A stretch of 64,000 bases of DNA from Trissonchulus latispiculum (taxonomy: Eukaryota; Nematoda; Enoplea; Enoplida; Ironidae). The translations under genes and the position numbers were made by a program. The DNA is taken from assembly GCA_030248195.1 (NCBI GenBank), contig JASAND010000819.1:1-64000 (forward strand), in the 5' to 3' direction. The notes under the pieces are model-generated. The model searched no databases. It had not been told where the DNA came from and saw only the letters and a list, made by a program, of their open reading frames with translations. Positions 44,442 to 56,159 of this stretch are shown here, in pieces; the first letter of the stretch is position 1; each line of letters opens with the position of its first letter.

Positions 44442-47400
44442 CTGAAATAAAACAGAATTCAGTGTAATATAGCATAACAGTGTCGATGCTTGCAGAGATT
44501 GTAGGACTTTAAACAGCAAGGAATTGTGTAGTGCTGTTACCCGGACTGGTGGACCAAGAGGAAACCGAGAGATGGCCCATACGTGGGGCATCAGGCACCT
44601 TTGTACCCACGAAACTAGGACATAGGTGAAAGAAGGGAAGAGGGAGCTTCAGCTTGTCGTTCAGGGCTAAAAAGTAAAGAATTGGCTCAGCCGGGGTTCG
44701 AACCACGGCAATTCTGCTCCTGAGTCCCTACCCTACAGGGCCATCAGCTAAACTCCCACATCACGCTTATGAATTGTTCCTTTGCCTACACTTTTCTTAC
44801 ACCTGTACCAACCAAAACATCACAATCAAGGTTTATAAAGTCTGAAGCGTTCTGCTGTTTCATTACCTTAGATTTTAGGCCACTGAAACGCAGACTTTCA
44901 AAAGGCCTTTTCAGTCACCCGAAAGCTCAAGGTAAAAGGTTTGCTCTTGGTCATCAGTTCGACCAAGATTTTATAATACCAAGAGTGGGAAACTTGGCCC
45001 TTCCTAATGGAAATGGCCTGCGAGATGCTCGGCAGATTAAGGCCGAAATCTCGGGGGGGAACCACTTACCGTATTCTCGCGCTTAAGGGAACATGTTCTC
45101 TTAAGTGAAATACGGGCAAAATTGGAAATTTTTCTGATTTCACTTAAGAGAACCCGTTCACTTAAGAGAACAGGTTCGCTAAAGTGAACGTATAGTACCA
45201 CTAAGACTCAATCGTATCTTACTTTTCTTCTATTAATTACTGTTGTCACATTTTGTGGTATTTAGGTATGAATGGTTACTTTGTCTTAGAAAAACCTAGA
45301 ATTTAAATTTAACATTCAAAAGCAATACTTCTGGTTATGCTTAAAGATTTTACTGATTTCACTTAAGGTGGTGATTCCCTTTGGTCACATAAAGTTTGCA
45401 CCATTATTACTCATTCATTACTTGGAGTTAAGAAGCCATTTTTATATCAAAATGTAGCTTGACATTTTCTCTTTTTAATGCATGCCACGAAACTAATGTT
45501 GCTGTTCTAAAATATTTTTAACACATTTTAGAAGAAGTATAATTTTCCAGAATTTTTGCTGACTCGAGCAAATTTTTTCGCGAGACATCGGTTATATCAT
45601 TCGATTCCTCCATCAAATAGCTGGGGACGATTTTTTATTTATTGTGAAATCGCTCTTCGTTGTAGAGAAATAAGCTGAAATGTGTGCGTAACCTGTATTT
45701 TGCCTACTTTTTCCAAATTTGTCAAGCGATTACTTTAGCTAGAAAGCAGCAATCGGGGCAACTAAAAAATCGTCCCTGGGTATATTTGTGCAGAACACAG
45801 TAGCAGCCCTCCAGATTGCATGGTGAATGCTCCATAATCATTGGAAAAAATTGGTCGTGTTTTTGCAAAAACTACATTTTTTATGATAGCAGCCTACAGG
45901 ATAGCAGTTGGAAGACGATCATGCGTCGGATAATTTGTCCCTGTGAGACCTTCAGATCGACGCTCTTAGTTTGATTTTACGGCTTGCGTAGTTCAAGAAA
46001 TGTTGGATTATTTGATTTCTGCAAAAATGACAAGTTTTCGACACCAAAACAAGAAAAAACGGCTATATTTCACGGTAGAGAAAAGCTAGAAACTTGCTTT
46101 AAAAAGCAAAAATGTGAAGCTCAACGAGATCTTTCAAATGAATATAGTTCTAAGTGTATAGCTGCAGCCAAACTTTCAGAAATTTGGAAAAACCGCCCTG
46201 ATCAGAAATCTCGAATTTCTGAGCCGGGATTGCGCGGAGGGTGTTAGAACGCTAAAAGAACTTATTTCGGAAAGTTTCATCAAATTTCATCTTGATTTAC
46301 GCCGCCAACCAACAATATGTGCCCAAAAGGAATCACCACCTTAAGAGAACATGTTCACTTAAAAGAACATGTTCTCTTAAGTGGATGTTCTTTTAAGCGC
46401 GAGAATACGGTACCATTGTTCAGCATGTGTTTATATGCGTTTGAACTAAAACGCATCATATTGGCTAATCGCCCACCTTATGTCAAATTTACGTGTATAA
46501 GTGGCCCCCCCGAGAACTCGGGGGGGGGGGTTGCGCTTAGCGTTATAAGCGTTTGTTTATATGCAGTCGAACGGAAAAGCCTCAGCTACCGCAATCCTCA
46601 TCAGTGCTTTCAGTTCGACTGCATATAAACACACGCTGAACAACGCTAAGTGGGAGGGACCCCACCCCCGAGATCTCAGGGGGGTCCGCTTATACACGTA
46701 AATTTGACGGCTCGCAGGCCATTTCCATCAGGAAAGGCCAAGCTTCTCACTCTTGGTATTATAAACTCTTGGTTCGACTATAGTCTCCCTCCAGTAATCC
46801 CATCATCCTACATGGGATGGTATCTGTTACCAGTCCATTGGATCCCATTCAAGAATGCCTCTTTTTGGCTAACAAAAGTCCTGGGTTGCCCTCACCCCCC
46901 CCCCAATAACCAGCACTGGTATGGTCATGTCTAAACGTAACAATTATATATCTAACCTTCATCTGTTTATACATCGGATGAGCCTCTTCGCCGTTAACTT
47001 TGAGTTTTCCAAAGATATCGACGTTGGGTTCCGGTTCCCAACCGTTGCCGGGTCGAACGTATTTCAGGCCGTTCAGAATTTCATGATTCTTTCCGGGTTC
47101 CTGGAGTTCAAACTGATTACAGGGGAAAGCGAGAATGCGAAAACCTTGATCACGATAGCGCTGCACTAGAGGATTGAAGTCCAAGTACTGTTCGGTGTAC
47201 CCTGAAATAAAGAAATGAAGGAGTAAAAGAGTTATAATTAGAAAGAGACAGAAGGTAACAGGGTTGTTCCGGTTAAAAATTGACCGGCCGGATTCGGGGC
47301 CGGCCTAAATTATCAGCCGGCCCGCTATTAGGCCCGGAGCCCAATCAAAGGGAGCCAGCTGGCAACTACCAAGCCCGGCCCAAAGCCCAGCCCACTCCTT

Positions 47401-48276
47401 GGCTCGGCTTTAAATCCCCGGGCTCGGTGATAAGCCCGGACTCCGAATCCCGGTCCCGCTACTCGGCCCGTCTCAAATCCCGGGCTGCTGCAAGCCTCAG
47501 ACTAGTAAACTGAGCCCGACAGGCCCGATGAATCCGGTAGGCCCGGTGGGCACAGAAGCCTGGTAGGCCCGATGGGCCCGGCCTCTAAAACCGGGCCCGG
47601 TAGCGGGCCGGGCTTTCAGCCAGAGCCGGGCCGGGACCGGGTCGGGCCCAACTCAAAATTTTCTGGGCCCGGGCCTAAATCGGGCCAGCCGGCCCGTGTC
47701 CAGCCCAGGTCCGGGAGCCCGCTACACGACCCGGGGCAACCCTAGAAGGTAATACATAAAATTACAGAAGAAAATAGCTTGAAGGAAGACTTCTTTAGTA
47801 ATCTCCTCCTTAGTCCGTCAATTTATGTATGTGACAATTTCTGTTTGACTGTGGAAAATGTTTTACTTACGTACTCAGCTGGTAGAAACATTAAAATGTG
47901 CTATAGCAAGATTTGGAGAGCTGGATTTGCGAGATTGGCGAAAATCGCATTTTGGTGATGATTGGTAACAAAAGTCTATTATACCGCAGAGTTATGATAG
48001 TCGAAAGCTTACTCCATAAAAACCTCCATACATACATATTTACTGCTCCACGTAAACTGTTTAGATGCTTAGTTCTGTACCTCAGTAGGTCGCCACATTG
48101 ATGACCAAGAGTACATCACCACGATACTTGGACAGGGGTACCTTTGTACCATTCAGCGCGTCAACGCTGTAGTCAAAAATGTTCATGGTATTCGGTCGAC
48201 AGATTGACATCCGTTGATCTGCCTTGGCGAAGACGATCGCCGAAAGCAGCGACCAGAGCACAGCCTGTGGCTGCAT
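44232..48276 (-). CDS. Selenocysteine glutathione peroxidase, secreted GPX3-like, three coding exons
   Basis: Reduces hydrogen peroxide and organic or lipid hydroperoxides, usually with glutathione. Exons on the minus strand are 48276-48081, 47201-46957 and 44441-44232, joined by GT-AG introns; together they encode 216 residues. An N-terminal hydrophobic stretch (about 1-18) looks like a signal peptide, so the enzyme is probably extracellular. The catalytic tetrad is complete: Sec65 (TGA at 48084-48082, in NVATY-U-GYT across the first splice junction), Gln99 (FELQEP), Trp175 and Asn176 (DIVWNFEKF). FPCNQF (91-96) and LKYVRPGNG (111-119) are family signatures. The long form with a signal peptide resembles GPX3/GPX1 rather than the short GPX4 type. 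The ATG is the first after an in-frame TAG upstream; a possible acceptor at 48351-48353 suggests a 5' UTR intron. The TGA is not decay: tetrad, splice sites, frame and SECIS are all intact. Confidence 0.95.
44675..44830 (-). mobile_element. tRNA-derived SINE, copy 2, in intron 2 of the peroxidase
   Basis: Same family and strand as 28165-28345. B box GGTTCGAACCC (44704-44694); the A box is worn. The shared upstream part contains GTGTAAGAAAAG and GTGATGTGGGAG. Inserted in the sense orientation of the host gene. Confidence 0.7.
45069..46410. mobile_element. TA-flanked MITE, 1342 bp, in intron 2 of the peroxidase
   Basis: Ends CCGTATTCTCGCGCTTAA and its reverse complement (46393-46410) form inverted repeats with TA on each side (45067-45068, 46411-46412). 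Subterminal AAGAGAACATGTTCTCTTAA-type palindromes are repeated at both ends. No transposase; the 87-codon frame at 45984-46247 has no recognisable domain. A smaller inverted pair, GGGACGATTTTTTA, at about 45621 and 45780 may be a nested 160-bp MITE with TA flanks. Confidence 0.72.
46417..46708. repeat. Long imperfect inverted repeat
   Basis: TGTTCAGCATGTGTTTATATGC (first bases at 46417) is mirrored at 46625-46642. GTCAAATTTACGTGTATAAG (46482-46501) is mirrored at 46689-46708. CTTAGCG and GCATATAAAC blocks also pair within. A C/G homopolymer hairpin (46504-46529) sits inside. Snap-back element in intron 2, not assigned. Confidence 0.6.
46957..47201 (-). CDS. Glutathione peroxidase exon 2
   Basis: Acceptor TTATTTCAG before 47201, donor AAG/GTTAGA after 46957. 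The first two bases complete the Gly codon split by intron 1. Encodes residues 66 (part) to 147 with FPCNQF and Gln99. Confidence 0.95.
47259..47744 (-). mobile_element. GC-rich hAT-type MITE, copy 3 (486 bp), in intron 1 of the peroxidase
   Basis: A perfect 8-bp duplication GAAGGTAA flanks it (47251-47258 and 47745-47752). Ends CAGGGTTGTTCCGG and, on the other side, GGGGCAACCCTA match those of copy 1 in inverted orientation. The interior is GGCCCGG-rich. Confidence 0.88.
48081..48276 (-). CDS. Glutathione peroxidase exon 1, with signal peptide and Sec codon
   Basis: Starts [17 protein letters not shown] (secretion signal) and ends with NVATY, TGA (Sec65) and one base of the next codon; donor G/GTACAG. 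A standard translation would stop one codon before the exon ends. Confidence 0.93.
48082..48084 (-). other. Selenocysteine codon (TGA)
   Basis: TGA sits where all peroxidase family members have the peroxidatic Sec or Cys. Both flanks of the codon are conserved (NVATY before, GYT after splicing), and the SECIS at 43945-43873 supplies the decoding signal. Confidence 0.93.
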
Positions 48277-48359
48277 TTGGACTTCTGCCGCAGCTGCCCG
48301 CAGAATCTAAAGCTTACTATCTACACGTATGCGGTAACCCAGTTATTAACCTGAAATAA

Positions 48360-51300
48360 TTGAGTTCAATAAAAGGTAGAGAACAAGAAAATGAAGTAAA
48401 CCCGGGCTGGCAGGTGGATCCAAGAATACAGTGCAGTAAATATAGTGAAATGTAGAAACTGGCTACCGTCGCAGCCTTAGCTCAAAGGGAAATAGCTATT
48501 TTTAAATTTAACCGTCCAAAAAGCACCTAGTTCAGGTCAAGGGTTCTCTGAACAACTCAGCTCAAACAGTGTTTCCTACACTAAAAATATATACACAAAA
48601 TTTGCTCATAATACTAAAGAAATCAATGAATATTGTGAATTCCCAAGAACCGCAGAGCAACCGATCGTAATCATACTAACATGGAATCGGATCCTGGGGT
48701 TTTCGCAACATTGAAATTGAACCAAAGTTTTTGAGGGGGCTTGCTTGCATCCATGCAAATAGTAACATAAATTCACAATTTCAATGAATTTTCAGCAAAA
48801 TCGTCACTTTTAAAAGTATAGAATTTATATTCGTTTCCTGAAAAAATTGAACAATGTCAGTAAAATGCTCTGGCGAACCTGTAAATGTTTCGTAGTTTTT
48901 TTGCAAAAGCATATAATTTCTGGCCATTTTTGCTTACCCCTTACCCAAGTTTCCGTTACCCTTTGCCACTGTCGGCGGTAGGTCTTGTACCCTATCCGGT
49001 GTACGGGAAGCCTTTCACCCCCATAACCCTGTGTAACCTATGATTTAAATAGCAGCTTTCCATAGCTATGCACCTACCTCAACAACAATTTTAGTGGGAA
49101 TTTTTCAATTATTATTCAAAACTTTCGCATTGATAATGCTTGACAATTTTCAACTACAACGCCAACACAACGAGCTAGTCCCAACATGTACTGGAAAAAA
49201 GTAGCATAGCACAGTGGGAGAATTACATAAAATCATGAAACTAGCTCCCATAAAATAGTGCCGAGCTGGAATGTCAAATGGGTTTGGTAGATAGGAGTGT
49301 TTTCCATCGAAAACTGACTATGGAATGTACTAACGCTTGGATCATTACATTTTGTTTAAAGGGAATGTTTGTATTTTGTAATAAATTATTATCATAGACC
49401 AAAATTGTTTTACAAAAATCGTCTGGTAAGCTGCAGCTAGAGACTGCTATAAAATATGTGCATATTGTAAATATTTTAAATTCTGACGAAAAAGCACTTT
49501 AGCGAACGGCGAGTTATCCTCCAGATTACCCGAGGCGTTAACCGAGGCTGGCGATTTATTCATCTCGAGCAATGTAAGAAGTGCGCTTTGTCAGCACCCA
49601 CGTGGCTTACATACAAACACTTCGAAAGGAAAGATAAATTTCAAAACCACTGCATTAGTTTGATCCTTCAAGAATCAGAATATTATCGAATTTTACATTA
49701 ATTTCAAATATCAGCAATATAATAGGACATACGTACGCACTCATTGTGATGGTGATTTCTTGAAAAGCTGGACGAAATTTGTTCGAAACCTGAATTTGCT
49801 GTTTTCGTATCAGACAGGTGAACTTTCATTACTCTACCTTTTCTTGTAGCTTTGGAAGAAAAGTAATGTTAATCTATCTGTAACTGGAAGGTGGGGCTAC
49901 CGAAGAGTGCGGTGTTTTTTGCAAGGTTTGGTTTTTTTGTTGAACAAATTTTGCTGGAATAGTTTTACGATCCCAGAACGACAAATTATTCTAAGGAAAT
50001 CAGAGATTCAATCAGTCTAAAGATAGATTAATTTAGTTTAAGTGAAATGCAGAAAAAAGCTGAAGTAATCTTACAATAGCTTAAAAGCATGGAAAATACA
50101 GGAAACACCCTGCTTAAAAGATTAAGACAAGGCTTAAAGCTTTTTGAGCAAATATTTGCTCAAGTTTGTGTTACATTCGGCAAGGGAGATACGGCAAATA
50201 AACTTGATCTGTGACAATAGTCAAAGTTTTGCTAAACTTTGCCGGATCAATAGTTCATTAGTTTAACGACTATAAGGTTATCAAATGTTTTATCGCGCCA
50301 AACGCTGACACTGACAAAGCATATGTCAAAAAATGTAAGCAAAATGGACAATAAATATTTTTAAAGGATTGAATCGGAATTTGCGAATTGTTTTTAAACC
50401 TTCACAAGAAATTCAGTAAATAAAACCATTATACAATCAACTGCACCTATAGTTCAGAAACATAAACTAGCCAAGTTGTACAACTGCTTCCGCTGTTCAT
50501 CAGCGAAAGAAAGTTCAATGAAGTTTCAGGCTAGAGTAAAGCAGAAGTTGTGAACGATAGAGCGCATATACTTGGTGGAAGTGAAATAGCTTTCAGGAAA
50601 ATCGAAGTATTTTCAAAGAGAGAAGAGCCAGAGAACAGAAATCTAAATTGTGTAACAACCTTGACTTCTGTACCACCTTTTATAGACAACTTTATTTGCG
50701 CCACCTCTACAAGAAGTAGCAAAAATTGAGAAGAACCAGTGTTATCCAGTGAAAGAAATTTGTTAAGTTGACATTGGAATTTGTTGTGGGCAACCAATGA
50801 GGTACATTAAACCACTTGCAAGAAGCATTGCTTCCAAACTAAGCCTCTAAACTTTTTGATGAACTTTTAAAACTGCTTCATCAACAATAAAATCCGGTTC
50901 TCAGCGGATGTTAATATTATGCTTAGATTACAACGGGTGGCAAACAATCATTATATTCCATACAGTTTTTGACGCAAAAATAAGTATGACTCTACGTGGG
51001 TTAGTAATTCTCTTCTATTATTGTAGTTTTCCTGTTATTGTTCTGCAAAATTCAAGGGGGATACAAATGAGCTGACAGTTTTTGTAACAAGTTTTTGGCC
51101 AGTTTTGTTGTCATAAATTATTAATCCAGACCATACGTAAGCAAAGCGAGCAATTGCAGAAACAATATCTGGGAGATGTTGCCTGCCAATTGATCAGTTG
51201 CATAAACGAACAATTGTCAATCACCCTTTTCGACAACGGGCGGTTCACTTTTCCTCTGTCTTCGATTTAGCCCCTTTTCTCAGACTTTGTTGGCCCAAAC

Positions 51301-51990
51301 TTTCGAAAAACTCGAAATTAGCGTTCCTTCCACTCATTGCAGTTCGAAAGAGCCCCGCAAATGTTACGTAATCTGATATAAAATGGAAGTGAAACGAAAA
51401 AACTTTTTTCTCCGAAAAAGGTTGGTTCTTGTCTCCCAAGTACTCATCATCCATCAAAATTCTAACGGTTTGCAGGTGGGACTCGAACCCCAACTACTCC
51501 AAGAAGCACTAACTGAATCAAAAATTAGATAATCTATATTTTTTTTAAGTTCGCCCCACTGCAGTTAGCACACGCCGGTTAGGAGTGGTGTCAGTATTGC
51601 GTGAAATTTGACTGGGGAGGGGGACTGACACCGAATAATTGCCATTGCAATTAACCGAGGCGTTTGACAAGGCTGGCGATGTGCCTATTGCTGCCTATGC
51701 AATAAGTCCACCGCGGCAGCTCCACTAAAAAGCGGCCACCACTTGGATCTCGGATAATTACCAGCAAGGGTGGAAAAGTGCACTATGTGCAGTGCCAGCT
51801 GGCACCGGTTTTCCTGGCCCATCTGAACCATTTATGTTGGGCAGATCCTTTGGATCCATATTTTCGTGTTTGTGGCCAATGGATGCATAGGTTACCATTC
51901 TCACCTGTGATTGACCGGTGTTGACGGGTCAGTAACAATAGTGATGCAGATGCATGAGACCAATAATTATACAGCTATTAGCTTATTTCA
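48360..51990. other. Gene-free stretch upstream of the peroxidase
   Basis: No gene supported. Two repeat traces: 48920-49015 resembles the minus strand of 52478-52590 (TACCCCTT, GGTCTTGTACC), and 49525-49558 resembles 51650-51680 (CCGAGGCGTT, AGGCTGGCGAT). A minus-strand tRNA T-arm-like sequence, GGTTCGAGTCCCACC, is at 51475-51490, probably a SINE relic. Confidence 0.4.
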
Positions 51991-51993
51991 GTT

Positions 51994-52073
51994 TAAAGAA
52001 AAGAAAGAAAGAAAGAAAGAAAGAAAAGAAAGAAAGAAAAGAAAAAGAAAGAAAAGAAAGAAAAAGAAAGAAA
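51994..52073 (+). repeat. GAAA microsatellite 1
   Basis: Interrupted GAAA and GAAAA repeats over about 80 bases. Confidence 0.9.
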
Positions 52074-52337
52074 TTTTGTCCTGTGAATAATTTTAAACTT
52101 TGCCATCAATTAAACAGCTGTCACTTCCAGTTACATCAGCCTTGGACTTAACACACACCCAGCTTAATTTACTTCTTTGAGGTCACCCTTATTTTCTCAA
52201 GTTAGCAACAACTTATGCCTCATACTTTTAACACATCAAACAGGCCGAGGCATAGACTTGACCTTTGAGTGTAACTCTATCCCTTTGTCTGTCAATCATT
52301 TTTAATGGAGAAACAAGAAAGTGGAAGAAATAGGACG

Positions 52338-52412
52338 AAAGAAAGAAATGAAATGAAAGAAAGAAAATAAAAGAAAAAGAAAGAAATAAAAGAAAGAAAG
52401 AAAGAAAATTTA
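52338..52412 (+). repeat. GAAA microsatellite 2
   Basis: A second interrupted GAAA tract about 270 bases after the first. The two may be parts of one expanded region. Confidence 0.85.
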
Positions 52413-52451
52413 TACTGAAATATGCGAATAGCTGTATTTATCATAGGTTAA

Positions 52452-52864
52452 CGCGGGGGGGTCTGGGGGGGTCCAAGCCCCCCCCCCCAACCCGGACAAG
52501 GTACAAGCCCTATCGCCGTCGGGGACAAGGGGTAGCGAAAAAATGGCCAAGGGGTAACAAAAAACAGCCGGAAAAAATTAGTTTTACAGCAAAATTTCAA
52601 AAAATTTCTGGCTTCGCCGGAATTTTTTAGCTAAAATGCTTAATTTTTCGGGAAAATTGAGCAAAATTTTGAAATCTTTCTAAAAATTGAAGATTTTGTT
52701 GCAAATTTTGACAAAAAATTGCTAATTTTAATAAAATAACGTTAATTTTTCGAAAAATTTTACAAATTTTTGCTTGAGGTACAAGCCCCCCTGAAAATTT
52801 TTGTTCAAGGTACAAGCCCCCTCAAAATTTTTTGGGGACAAGCCCCCCAGGACCCGACCCTATG
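52452..52864. mobile_element. GC-ended repeat with TTAA flanks, tentative
   Basis: G-rich GGGTCTGGGGGG at the left and (reverse complement) GGGTCCTGGGGGGCTTG at the right are inverted, with TTAA just outside both (52448-52451, 52865-52868). Inside, GGTACAAGCCCCC recurs. Homologous to 48920-49015. Family uncertain. Confidence 0.45.
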
Positions 52865-52868
52865 TTAA

Positions 52869-54620
52869 TGTATGATATTTATTAATCATAATATTATTTA
52901 TCCAAATATTTTAATTGGCAAGAGACCCGGGGGGACCTTTTTCACCCCCCAAGCCTAATGTCAGTATCCAGTCTGCATTTAACTGTCCTATACTTTGCGT
53001 TTATACGGACAGTGAAGTTCGGCATTCTAGCCTAACAGAGGTAACAATTATCCTATCAGTCTCAACAAAAGAAAACTCAGGTTTTTTATACGTAGCAGTT
53101 TGAAATATTGATTGAAAGAAACTTATTCCAACTTAGCTGAATCTTCAACAAGTTTGCCACAATTTGTTGTTATGCCACAACGCCGCAACAACATTGCCAC
53201 AACCATTATCAACCAGGTTCATTTGCATGTTGTTACTGGTTTTCCAGCTGAGAATCCGCATGCATAGTTCCCTCCCGATGAAATATCGTAATGTTTGATA
53301 TGTTAAAAGAATATTGTTTTGTTAGCTACAATAAATCGAACAAATTAAATGCTGGATTTATTTGCATTATTTTACAATTTCCCATATTAAATTCAAGCAT
53401 AATAAACTGTTCTGCACTATTGCATCATAAATCGTTTAGTTTGCTCTCTTTTCAGTGTCTAATACTGTACATTTAAGTTGTACATCTAAAGTTTGGATTT
53501 AATGGTGCAAAACTTAATCAAGAAGTTCGAAAAACTTATCTCATATGCAGCAGTTCTTCAGCGTTGCTTGATCAAATCCAGATAATCTATATTCTGCATT
53601 GCAATTATAAATTGTTTATTCTGGGGTTTACATTAAGTATACCTGAATTGTTTAGCACATTATATTATATTCACGATTGTGCACCAAGCAAAGCTTTTTC
53701 CCTATTGATGTCAAATCGACGAGTTCAAAAAGACCTGATAGGGAAACAAGACAATAACAACTCAACAAATTTTACTGAGATATATTCTTGCACATTTGGC
53801 ATTTGATCCCACAATACCAGAGGGTCTCGGGAGCTATGCCTCATAGAAACTAGTTTTTTTGGGAAAATAAGGAAAAATTGGCACTGGAAATCATACCTGA
53901 ACAGGAGGTCCAATTTTACTTACCCGTGTGGAAGCAAATTTCGGTACCCCTTGTGGAAGTTTTGGAGTGGATTTTTGCTATGAGTACTTTTAAAAGCAAT
54001 TTTTAAACTGTTTTTGCGTTTTTTAACGAAAACCTTCCATTTTTTAGCAAAAACAGCGTTTTCCGGCCAATTTCTAACAAAAAATGTGAGTGATTGTAAG
54101 TGTAAAATTCCGGCAAGTCCAGAAAATTTTCGAAAGTTTTGGACGTAAAACCTATTTCTTGGGCAATTGTCTTATCCCTTGTGACCGATTGTCCTGCCCC
54201 TGATTGGAGAAATTTCGGGTCTCCTTGTGAGACTCTTCGCAATGGGGGATTTCCCTCCTTCCGCTACAAACCAAAAATGAGACCTGGTCACGATTTACTG
54301 ACCCGGAGACCCAGTATTTTCGAAATTTCACGTTCAAGCTTGGAAAAAACCAAAACACGTATAATGTGCTTTGGGTGCGCTGAGCTGCATTATTTTGCAG
54401 ATATTTTGACGTTCAAAATATGAGTTTTTTATAAAGCTTAACGTTTGAAATATAAATATTTGCTTTCCTTAAAGCAACTTTGACAAAAAAATAAGTAAGC
54501 CGTGAAAATCGAGACTGAGTCGGATGACTTTGCACTGGTACTAAAATGAGCTAAATTACAAATATAATTTTAGTGTAATTTACATAATATAATTTTCATA
54601 ATTTACATAATATAATAAAT
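52869..54620. other. Gene-free stretch
   Basis: No gene supported; only short unrelated open frames. Confidence 0.4.
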
Positions 54621-54623
54621 AAT

Positions 54624-54710
54624 TCTGCGTCTACCTTGCGTCCCGTTAAAACTTCGTTGCGTCCGGCTAAGAAACGTTGCGTCCAATCGCACTTCTGGAG
54701 CCTAAACTCT
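54624..54710 (-). mobile_element. Fragment of the GACGCAA hAT family
   Basis: The minus strand matches the left end of the element at 8801 (CCAGAAGTGCG, TGGACGCAA, TTTTAACGGGACGCAAG, TAGACGCA) but lacks the outermost TAGGGTTTT. No right end nearby. Confidence 0.75.
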
Positions 54711-55940
54711 AGATTCAGTATGTCTTAAGGATCATATCCCACATCATTAACCTGCTGTTTCACTTAATTTGTTTCGCTCCGCTTTGAATAAGAATTAGCG
54801 ACCCTAATATTCGAGCCTATAACTGTTCAAAGCAAGCTGCTAAACAGAGCTAAGCAAAACTAACAAACAGTACTTAGCAGTTTTACGTCTAATTATTTTG
54901 GCGTTTTGTGGACCAATAGGGCAGATCAAAACCGGCAAATCAGTCTCCAAAACTATATCAATTCGCCTGTGTATCATCTATCGGTTTCCAGAAGGGTTCT
55001 GAAAAATAGGGAAGTAATGTAATAAAGACAAGCACTGTTGTAACCACTAGACACTACCATATGATATTTAGTGCTTGCTGTTATTGTGGCAACAGTAGTA
55101 TATAAATGTGAGTTCTTGAAATTTTTGACCCAATTTTCGGGATGGCCATTTCAAACTTAACTGTTTTCAGGGTTCTTTACTAAAATTGAGTTTAGATTTG
55201 AAAGCTTTTCATTCCTAAGGTGTTTAAAAACTATTTAGACTAAAGGATCATAGTGACTTGAAATTAATTTCCAGGATACCGGAAGCTGATGGTGATACAG
55301 ACGACTTTGGTTTTTATTTTATATACTTTTTATATACTAATATGCTGTATATTTATATACAGAGCTTTCTACCACTGTTGTGCTGTCCGCTTCCTTTAAC
55401 TATTGAATGGAAACAAACATGAGACAGTGCTTGAATTTAAAAGCAAATTCCATAACAAAATTTGGCTAACTTTAACTGCTCATCTCTGGACACTGGAACA
55501 GTGCAAAGAGCAGCAAGGATTAAGAGGCCGTACGTTATTAGTTAGCCACTGTTTGATGCTTCTGTAACTGCAAAACCTGAATTAATTTTGGAAAAGAATA
55601 GTAGTTTGAAGTCAAAAATACTTTGAAATTGTTTTAAAACACAAGGGTTTTAAATTTACCGGATTTCAAATATCACTTTCACATTTATAAAAATCTAAGT
55701 TGAATTTAACTGAAAACGAAAATGATTTTCAACCGAAATGTGAAGATTCAAATACATTTTACTAAAGTTGGCTCGTTTTCGGAACTTTTCTATTAAAAGT
55801 AAAATTTGTAGGGAGAGAAATGCAAAGGTCATTTGAGAAAAAATGTCATGACCTTCCAATTTTCCTTCTGTACAATTTCTTCAGCCTGTCTAGTGGAGTG
55901 CCACTTAAACACTAATCAAGTGTGAAACGAGTCAAGTCAG
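54711..55940. other. Gene-free stretch
   Basis: Nothing recognised. Confidence 0.35.
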
Positions 55941-56153
55941 TTCCTCCCCACAAAATTGACAAAAGCCGTAGAATTTCATCAAGGTATTCCGGATATCAAA
56001 GACTGGAGTTCCTACAGTTATTGTGTTCATCAAGCTACAAACAAACCACGTGGATATTTATTAATAGATCAAAATAAGCGACAAGAATATAGATTAGGAA
56101 GTACCATATTTCTAGATGAATCCAACGCTGTTTATAAACTAAAAAATACTTAA
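55941..56153 (+). CDS. Coding-like fragment of unknown family
   Basis: An open frame of about 70 codons without an upstream ATG, reading ...GIPDIKDWSSYSYCVH...KPRGYLLID...YRLGSTIF...VYKLKNT and a stop. Its mixed composition looks more protein-like than the surrounding spurious frames. A CAG at about 55937-55939 could be an acceptor, so it may be a terminal exon or a piece of a transposon or viral insertion. I do not recognise it. Confidence 0.3.
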   Translation, partial: FLPTKLTKAVEFHQGIPDIKDWSSYSYCVHQATNKPRGYLLIDQNKRQEYRLGSTIFLDESNAVYKLKNT

Positions 56154-56159
56154 AATGAA

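Noticed and set aside
45984..46247. 87-codon ORF in the TA MITE as a transposase
   Set aside because: No DDE-type motif or DNA-binding domain, and the length is far too short.
47280..47513. 77-codon ORF inside peroxidase intron 1
   Set aside because: Entirely within the GC-rich MITE copy 3.
48082..48084. TGA as a premature stop, making the peroxidase a pseudogene
   Set aside because: The codon falls at the catalytic Sec position, splice sites and the other tetrad residues are intact, and a complete SECIS lies in the 3' UTR.
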